Source of the DNA: Gnetum montanum
Lineage: Eukaryota > Streptophyta > Gnetopsida > Gnetales > Gnetaceae
Assembly: GCA_015680685.1 (NCBI GenBank)
Contig: MNCI01034690.1
Location: 62,777 to 126,776, forward strand
DNA: 64,000 bases
Reading direction: 5' to 3'
Shown here: positions 57,774 to 64,000 of the stretch, in pieces
Layout: the number at the start of each line of letters is the position of its first letter
How positions within the stretch are numbered: position 1 is the stretch's first letter
Notes under the pieces: model-generated
Databases searched by the model: none
Seen by the model: only the letters and a program-made list of their open reading frames with translations
What the model was told of the DNA's origin: nothing
Translations under genes and position numbers: made by a program

Positions 57774-60700
57774 GGGACCTAAACCTTCTTTTCTTGTGAT
57801 TGAGCTCGTTGGTGTACTTGCTTGGTTTGGTCCCTTTGGACCAGACTTACCTCCTTATGACATGCGCATTGGGCCTCATGTGATATGGTTCTGTTCCGGT
57901 GTTGGTTCATTTTTGTCATTCATCATGCAAATTTTCAGCATGGTTATATGGTCTCACTTAAGTGAATAGTTGGCTTGTGATATCATTGAGACAATGTTGC
58001 TTGAGTCTACACAAGACATGCTTGCCTTTACTACCAACATAGATGAGGGACTTTTTAAAGTTGAAGGAGGCCCTGCTGAGGGTCCTAGATCTACTCATCC
58101 CTTGACTCGTGTGTGGGAGCTGCCTACTTGTAGTCATTATAACAGTAGCAACACACTTTTTCTAGCCTTTCGCATGCACACTCTATTCCAGAACCCACCT
58201 GGGACAGTGTATAGAGTGGACATGTATGCTTTTTATGCTTTGCTTAAATTTTCATTTCTTTAAAATTATATAGGTGTCTACGCATAAATATTCTTTTTCT
58301 ATGCAAGCCTTGATTCGATGAGAATGGGATGCATGATGATGACAGTGGGCTTGCCTTAGCATGTACAGCCTTGGAGGCATTCATGGTGGGCCCATTCTTT
58401 GTGCTGCAGTATTGGACCAAACAAGAGGTGCTATTGTTGACTACCATAGGCAATTTTCGAGGGCCTTTGAGCACTGCCAAGTTCACGGTTGGTTACATGA
58501 GGATTGGTCCTCCAATGGGCCAATTTTTCCTCAGAGAATTGATCCTGCACCTAATGTGCCTACACCATTTATTGATGGTAAATGATCACACTCTAGAATC
58601 CATTTTCTTTTGTTACATCACCGTGTACTATATTTTTAACTTTTCGCTCTATGTTTTCCTACAGCGGCCATCCCTTTTGATGAAGTTACCACAATATCAG
58701 GGCGTATTGAGGCCACCCTATTTTTGAAATATGGGGAGGTAGAGTAGTCACGACAATGGTTGTAGACGAAAGCTCCTGAGTTGATCATCAACCACCTTAC
58801 CTGGGTGGGTCTGATGGACGTGTTCACTGCTTTGACTCCCAATGTTCTGACGACTGAGATGATCACAATTGTTGATTCTTTTAGTGATTATGCTTCCCAT
58901 TTTACTATGTAGGTTCAACGAGTCAAGGTATCTTTCCACTTAACCACTGAGTTCCTTTCGGATCTTTTTGGCATGCCCATGGATGGTGCTAGGGTGGCCA
59001 TAGATAAAGCAACTAAAGAAGGCCAGGTCATAAAAGAGCTTGAAGAGTGGTTAGGCATGTCTTGGGATCCTAAAGGTTTTACTATGCGAGATGATACTTG
59101 ATCAATGGAGATGAACTTCCTGTATCCTCTTTTTTGAGCACAGGCATTCCCTAAATCTCTTTCTCAAGGAAGAAACCTTAGGATTGAGTCTGCACATGTC
59201 ATACATGTAGTGCTAGAGATGGGCATGCGTTATAATTGGGAGCAGTTTCTTGGATCTAGCTTTCATGGAGAGATTATCATATTACGGTCAAACATCCATG
59301 CCAAATCCCACTTCACATTTGCTATCTTCATGAGGTACCTAAGTAGGTTTGCTGAGTTCCTAGTAGTTTATGGTTATAGCTATTATATATTGAGGGATCG
59401 TTCACAGTTGTCCCATCCCTGGATTCTTCATTTATTTAGCACCACTAGATCTCAAGACCCACCCAAAGGCATCGACGAATTAGTGTCTGTCACTACTGGG
59501 GGTGCAGTTAGTCCTTCCCATCATTTCCGTGATAGCTTGGGATTGGAACTGCCTATATACTGCACACGTTTGTTAAAAGGGCTGAACATCTAATTCGTGA
59601 GACCGTTGGGAAGTCAAAGGCGAAGGTGAAGAGGAATGAATGCCCAAGGGAGCCTACTCCAGAGGTGAGACCACCAAGAGCAAAGAAGATCTGCTTTGTA
59701 CTACTAGTGGAGGGTAAGTATTTTATTTTATTGTTACATATTTACTTTTATTGTGTTTTGGTTTATATGTTATTAAATGTACATATATGCCATGTCATAC
59801 TAATTCTACGATTCTAGCGTTATTCAGAGGAAAGTCATCGCAACCATCAACAGTTTTGATAAGTCAGCGACGGCAGTACATCCGATCGTTGACAGGATGA
59901 GGGTTTGGCTACCAATGGATGAAATGTTACTGCACTGGTTGTTTGGCTTTCACCCAGACAGGCGTGACATTAGCTGCGACGTACTCAATGTTCAAAAGAG
60001 GGCGGCACGGTTGGCTGTCTACTTCGACGCCAAGGTCGGGGGGAAGTTCATGCCCAAGCCCGGGACATTCTTGAGTTATTTGTTGCCGCTGTTCAGATGC
60101 CGGGCTTTTTCCAAGCTCTTGAGCCAAAGTAGCACGGTAAACTTGAAACATGCTTGGCTATTGCTACGAGCGTTGGAGGATGGCGTTGCTTTCAATTGGG
60201 CGAAGGCACTGGAAAAGGGGATTCAGCAGGAGGTAGTGCACCTGGGCACGGTTGAGACAGTATCCATCTAGTACGTGCACTACACATTTTGCTATTAGTG
60301 TCTGCAGGCCACAATCAAATTATTGGTACGGGGTGTGGGGCCAACCCGTACAATAGTGCCTCTGGAAACCTTAACGCCATCCATAAGCTACCATTTTCAT
60401 GCACTCTTAGAGGTGGGTGAGCCTCCTCTGGCTGCTCCCGGAGGGGATGATTTGTGCCCTGATGAGTGAACCAGAAGTGGTTGTCATAGGGCCAACAGAA
60501 GAAGGAAAAGAAGAGGAAGAAGCAATCGAGGAACCTCCTACCCTGCAAGAGGAATATGTGATAAGCAACATGGGGACGAAGCTTGTGGAGCTTCAAGTGA
60601 TGAAAGAGGTATCTTCAATGGATCTTTGCAACTTGGTGATCCGTCCAAGCTAACCAGCAAAAGGATTTTTTGTATGTTCCTTTTAGCTCAATCCATATTT

Positions 60701-62097
60701 TTGGTACCCTTTTTACTTTTATGTGTTGTTTTTTTATTATCTTGATTTTTTTCTAGCATCAAAGGTAGATGTTGGGATTTCTAAAGCACATACATCCTGA
60801 GCAGAGGTGTTAGGATCGCAGGTTCTGATTGAGGTAACCTCCCCTTCTTGTCCCACATCAACTGACCAAGGCCATGGCTTAGTAAAATGGACTTTGTCAC
60901 AGGCATCGTTAATGATGTGGTTGCTCGCCTACAACAAGCTTACCTAGAACTAGGTATGTGTATATTACGTATTATGCTAAGTGTCTGGATTTATTGTGTT
61001 TCTTTGCTTTCGTTGTTGATTATAGCTAATTCATATGTGCGATACTTACACCTACAAGGTGCCAAGCTCCAATGGGATCCTTCTAAGGCAACTCATATTG
61101 ATGCTCTCCTTGAATTACCAAGGAATATTGAGCAAGTCCCTAGAAATGTATACGATTGAGTTTCTGGTTGCATCATACAGAACGCCAAGTCGCTTTGGAC
61201 TTGTAGGCATTCAGTTGAGTACTTGTGGAATGAAGTGCAGTCAGTGGAGGCATTAGCAAAGGAGAGAGAGGAAAAGAGAGATCTCCAATCCCGTTATGAT
61301 TTTGCTGCTGTGAGGCTGTCTAGTGATAGCACCTAGTGGACATTCAAAATCACCTATGCACATTATTGGACAATTTTGAACAGCAAAGTGCAGGTGATAT
61401 GGGATCTAGCCGAACAAAGGGCATAGATGGATTTGTTGAACAGGAAATGTCATGATTGAAAATCCTTTGCTACTAAAATACAGAAGTGGGGTCAAGACCA
61501 AAAGGACCACAAGCATCATTACAAGAAATGGTTGAAGGAGACGTCAGTTGAACATCGTCGGATGGAGATGTTCATTGATGGGCTTGGCTTGCGTTTTGCT
61601 TATGATAAGTTTACCGAGTGCACTGAGGTGGAGGGATCTCCTAAGAGAACCATTACCACCACCTCTGGGGAGGCTTCGATAGGCATGTTCTCTCTTGAGC
61701 GCCCTACCTGGACTTTGGTGGACAAGGGTAAAACCTTGGCTAGTGTTGATCTTGGCCTGGAGAGGAGGATTGGGCAAATGTGCCCGAGGGAGAGATTCTA
61801 CAGTGTTTAGAGGCCAGCCTAAGGCCTTCCTTACTTATGAGTGTTTTATTATGGCATTTATCTTTGTATGGTTTTATTGTTTTTATTGTTAGTGTTACTA
61901 TTTTTCTTGGTCTTGTATTCATAATTTGCTTTATTATGCTTAACTATTTTTTTTATTTCTACTGTTATAAGGACATGTTAGCAATGGAGCTGGCCCTAGT
62001 GGAGCAAGAGCGGATGATGGAGAGGATCTTGGGGACTAGCCCCCTCCATGAGCTTGTTTTTTTGGATTTTTTTTGGATGTATGATGGAAAAATGTAA
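57774..62097 (+). pseudogene. Spliced antisense gene inside element Y, env-ORF/plant-mobile-like, broken
   Basis: A multi-exon gene opposite to Y's coding strand. Phase-compatible introns: 58578-58664 (donor GATG|GTAAAT, acceptor CTACAG) and 60954-61058 (donor CTAG|GTATGT, acceptor ACAAG). A third, 59714-59817, has good sites but is off by one base. Exon pieces: 57774-58205; 58306-58577; 58665-59600 (HLTTEFLSDLFGMPMDGARV, then HFTFAIFMRYLSRFAEFLV); 59818-60270 (PMDEMLLHWLFGFHPDRRD); an acidic stretch near 60500 (EEGKEEEEAIEEPP); 60887-61810 (coiled coil). Ten in-frame stops, at 57967, 58745, 58763, 58910, 59099, 59135, 61157, 61334, 61424 and 61457, plus frameshifts near 59560 and 60470. It resembles plant transposon-protein/plant-mobile-domain genes and Athila ORF3 in plan; the family is uncertain. 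Host capture and a Tat antisense ORF are both possible. Confidence 0.6.
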
Positions 62098-62374
62098 TAA
62101 TATGGATCTAATGTGTTGGAATTTTATTACCATATTGACGTTCAGTATATATATTTTTTATTTTATATGTTTTCTCTTTTTATTTGTTTTCTCAAGTATT
62201 ATCGTGAAGATATGCATGTAGTGAATGTAAAATGAGAGAACATAATATGAATCAAATATTTGTGAAAAAAAGAAAAGTAATGAGAAGGCATGAATTGGAA
62301 TTGTAACTTGTAACTTGTAAATGAACATTTAATGTAACGTAACAAGAGTTTGTGGATTTGTATATGCTGAGCTC
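62098..62374. other. AT-rich 3' flank of the antisense gene
   Basis: Possible 3'-UTR and poly(A) region of the plus-strand gene, followed by low-complexity DNA similar to that at 44640-44690 in X. No gene recognised. Confidence 0.4.
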
Positions 62375-62620
62375 TAGTTTAAAGCCATTTCGGGCTGTGC
62401 ACATTAGTTTAAAGTCATGATGGACTGTCACATCTATGTTAAAGAAAGAAGGATTACCAATTTTAGGCCATAGTGGGCTGAAAGCAATAACAGTTTTAGG
62501 GAGCTTTAAAATGAACTAGCCATTTCTGACCATGGCTAGTTTAATGTCATTGTGGACATTTGCTAGCAATTTAATGTCGTAATAGATGGTTGGTAGTTTA
62601 ACGTCATTCAAGATGTTTGG
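62375..62620. repeat. Minisatellite, protease side of element Y
   Basis: Units such as TAGTTTAAAGTCATGATGGAC, TTTTAGGCCATAGTGGGC and AGTTTAATGTCATTGTGGAC, about 30-50 bp apart. The array begins directly after the protease-frame stop. Confidence 0.65.
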
Positions 62621-62632
62621 GGATAATTTGCC

Positions 62633-63310
62633 CTAACCATTGAGTTGCTTTTTAATCCTTTGTAGTTTGATGTGATGGGTAGGGCATGTAGGCACAACCT
62701 TATGCTCATCTTCCCCTTCACTAGTGATGGCAAAGGATAACTCCAACCAAGAGATGTCAATGGGAATGGCTCCTATGTTTGTGTTGTCTAGTGCTTCCTC
62801 AATTTCAGTAGGATCATGAGTTAGCGTTGGGTTCATGTCTTGAAGTATACTCATGGTCCCCTGTTTAGGCTTAGAGAATTCAATTTTTGACCCTTGATTC
62901 ATTCCAGGGTGTGAGGAAGTGGGTGATTCTATCGTGTCCCTGTGTGAGGAAGTGGGTGATTCTATCATGTCCCTGTGTATGATGATCTCACCACCCTCAT
63001 AAGGTAGGTGGATTTCTTGATGGATCGGTGAGGATACAGCTCTAAGTTGGGCTAGCCAAGGATGTCCTAGAATCAGATTGAACCCCGACATTTTGTCAAC
63101 CACTACGAATTCAACTGATGTGGGGAACTGGTCCCCTACTATGAAATCCAAGGTAACCATACCTTTCACCATGACACAGGAACCACTGAAGGATTTTAAG
63201 AAAGAATTTTTTGTGGGCTGTATCTGCTCTATGAGCCCCAGTTTCTCAATGACATGGAAGGGTATTACGTTCGTTGTCGCACTGTCATCGACATGCACCC
63301 TTTGTATCTT
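62633..63310 (-). pseudogene. Aspartic protease of element Y
   Basis: 63298-62633, a 221-codon open frame, starts MHVDDSATTNVIPFHVIEKL. Its DSA stands in the DTG/DSG active-site position. It continues FNLILGHPWLAQLRAVSSPI and HQEIHLPYEGG, homologous to X's protease (ILGRPWIAQLRAISSPI). After the domain a 30-bp unit is tandemly duplicated (62918-62978), encoding RDxIESPTSSH twice. The frame ends at 62633, next to the minisatellite. The catalytic Asp is kept, so this domain may have been functional until late. Confidence 0.75.
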
Positions 63311-64000
63311 GAAATAGTTACTTGTATCATCATGAACATAGGGGTTGTAGTAACCTCTCCCATTTTCTCATCCCACCTGATGTCATTAGCACGAAACTCT
63401 AAGGATGTGGTCCTTGACTCTTGAGGTTGTGGGGACAGTACCGCATAAATAGACGACTTGTTTGCAGGAAGGTCCTCACTAATAGGGATCGAAGTCAACA
63501 TACGCACAAGTGCTTCCCGATGTACCTATGAAGTCATTACTAAATCATACAGGCTTAAAGAAGTATTCTTCTATTTCAAAGCCTGCATGACTTGGGTTAA
63601 TGCACTCACTAGATCTTTACCATTTGGGGCACCCTTATCTATGGAGACTTGGTCCATTTGACCCAACATTCGTATCTCTCGTAGAGGGATTTTTGCATTG
63701 GCAATTGGGGATGTTGAGTTTGGGACCCTAGGAGTACCAATATTCTTATCTTAATGACTTGTGCTAGGCTCACTGGTGGGCAAACTCATGGGAACAGCAT
63801 TCAACAGTATGGGCTTTGGTGGTCCTACTTCATGCTCATGACGTTCCTTCTCTAGACGCTCTCATGTCAGCTTGTTGGCAAGATGCTTTCGTAGGGCTCA
63901 CAGGGGAATGGTAGGGGGTCGCACATCAGAGTGTTTCGACACCCAAATCATGAAGGGAGTGGGTCGAGTTTCCAATGGTGTGGTTGTTGCTACGACAGAA
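63311..64000 (-). pseudogene. Gag-protease linker of element Y, cut by the window edge
   Basis: 63507-63265 (RANDIRWDEKMGEVTTTP) corresponds to X's region 45600-45650. Further frames to 64000 match X's linker (SLYD..MTS.., about 63520-63600). Gag itself, the PBS and the 5' LTR lie beyond 64000. Confidence 0.6.

Noticed and set aside
57760-62097. Nested LTR element carrying the antisense gene
   Set aside because: I could not find a pair of LTRs, PBS or target duplication around it; the idea stays open but is not supported by what is visible.

Overview
This window is plant nuclear DNA, most likely from a gymnosperm or another large-genome seed plant. That reading rests on a TM3/SOC1-like MADS-box first exon of the type common in gymnosperms, on dense, old, nested Ty3/Gypsy retrotransposons of the plant Athila and Tat lineages, and on 9.3 kb of degenerate telomere-like DNA. 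No bacterial, organellar, tRNA or rRNA genes were recognised. Species cannot be read from the sequence.

Layout. (1) 1-5.95 kb: AT-rich, gene-poor DNA with one host-type coding feature, a MADS-box exon 1 at 1390-1508 (+) that lacks exactly 21 codons of the DNA-binding domain. It is followed by two short tandem duplications, an LTR fragment and a decayed LINE reverse-transcriptase relic. (2) 5.95-29.35 kb: an Athila-like family on the minus strand. A complete LTR (5953-6814) is followed by three head-to-tail units of about 10.8 kb: unit A complete, unit B complete, unit C only its end. Minus-strand order in each unit is PBS, gag, protease, RT/RNase H, integrase, a 2-kb spacer, then a third ORF in the env-like position. 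Units B and C begin with the same 32-bp LTR stub fused just past the ORF3 stop, so one deletion was copied by tandem duplication. (3) 29.36-30.24 kb: AT-rich, with a 23-base A run. (4) 30.24-39.55 kb: telomere-like CCCTAAA-variant blocks alternating with TTTTAAC/TTTTTACC blocks, organised as a higher-order repeat of about 3.1 kb. (5) 39.55-64 kb: two Tat-like elements on the minus strand. Element Y (3' LTR 39548-41247, running past the window end) sits in the telomere-like array. A second member of the same family, X (41329-50395), is inserted 81 bp inside Y and flanked by the 5-bp duplication CCAAG. X keeps gag and protease but has lost RT, RNase H and integrase. Y keeps its pol.

Between Y's protease and RT, on the opposite strand, lies a spliced and now broken gene (57.77-62.10 kb, +). 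It has phase-compatible GT-AG introns and ten in-frame stops, each TAG or TGA and so reachable from CAG or CGA by one C-to-T change.

Almost everything here is decayed. RT and RNase H catalytic motifs are altered (unit A RT second Asp to Lys; Y RT first Asp to Asn; Y RNase H GDS to GNS), and many of the changes look like cytosine deamination, as expected for long-silenced methylated heterochromatin. The strongest leads are the higher-order telomere-like satellite, the antisense spliced gene in the Tat element, the LTR-stub tandem array and the MADS exon with a precise 63-bp deletion. All boundaries, homologies and percentages were read by eye.
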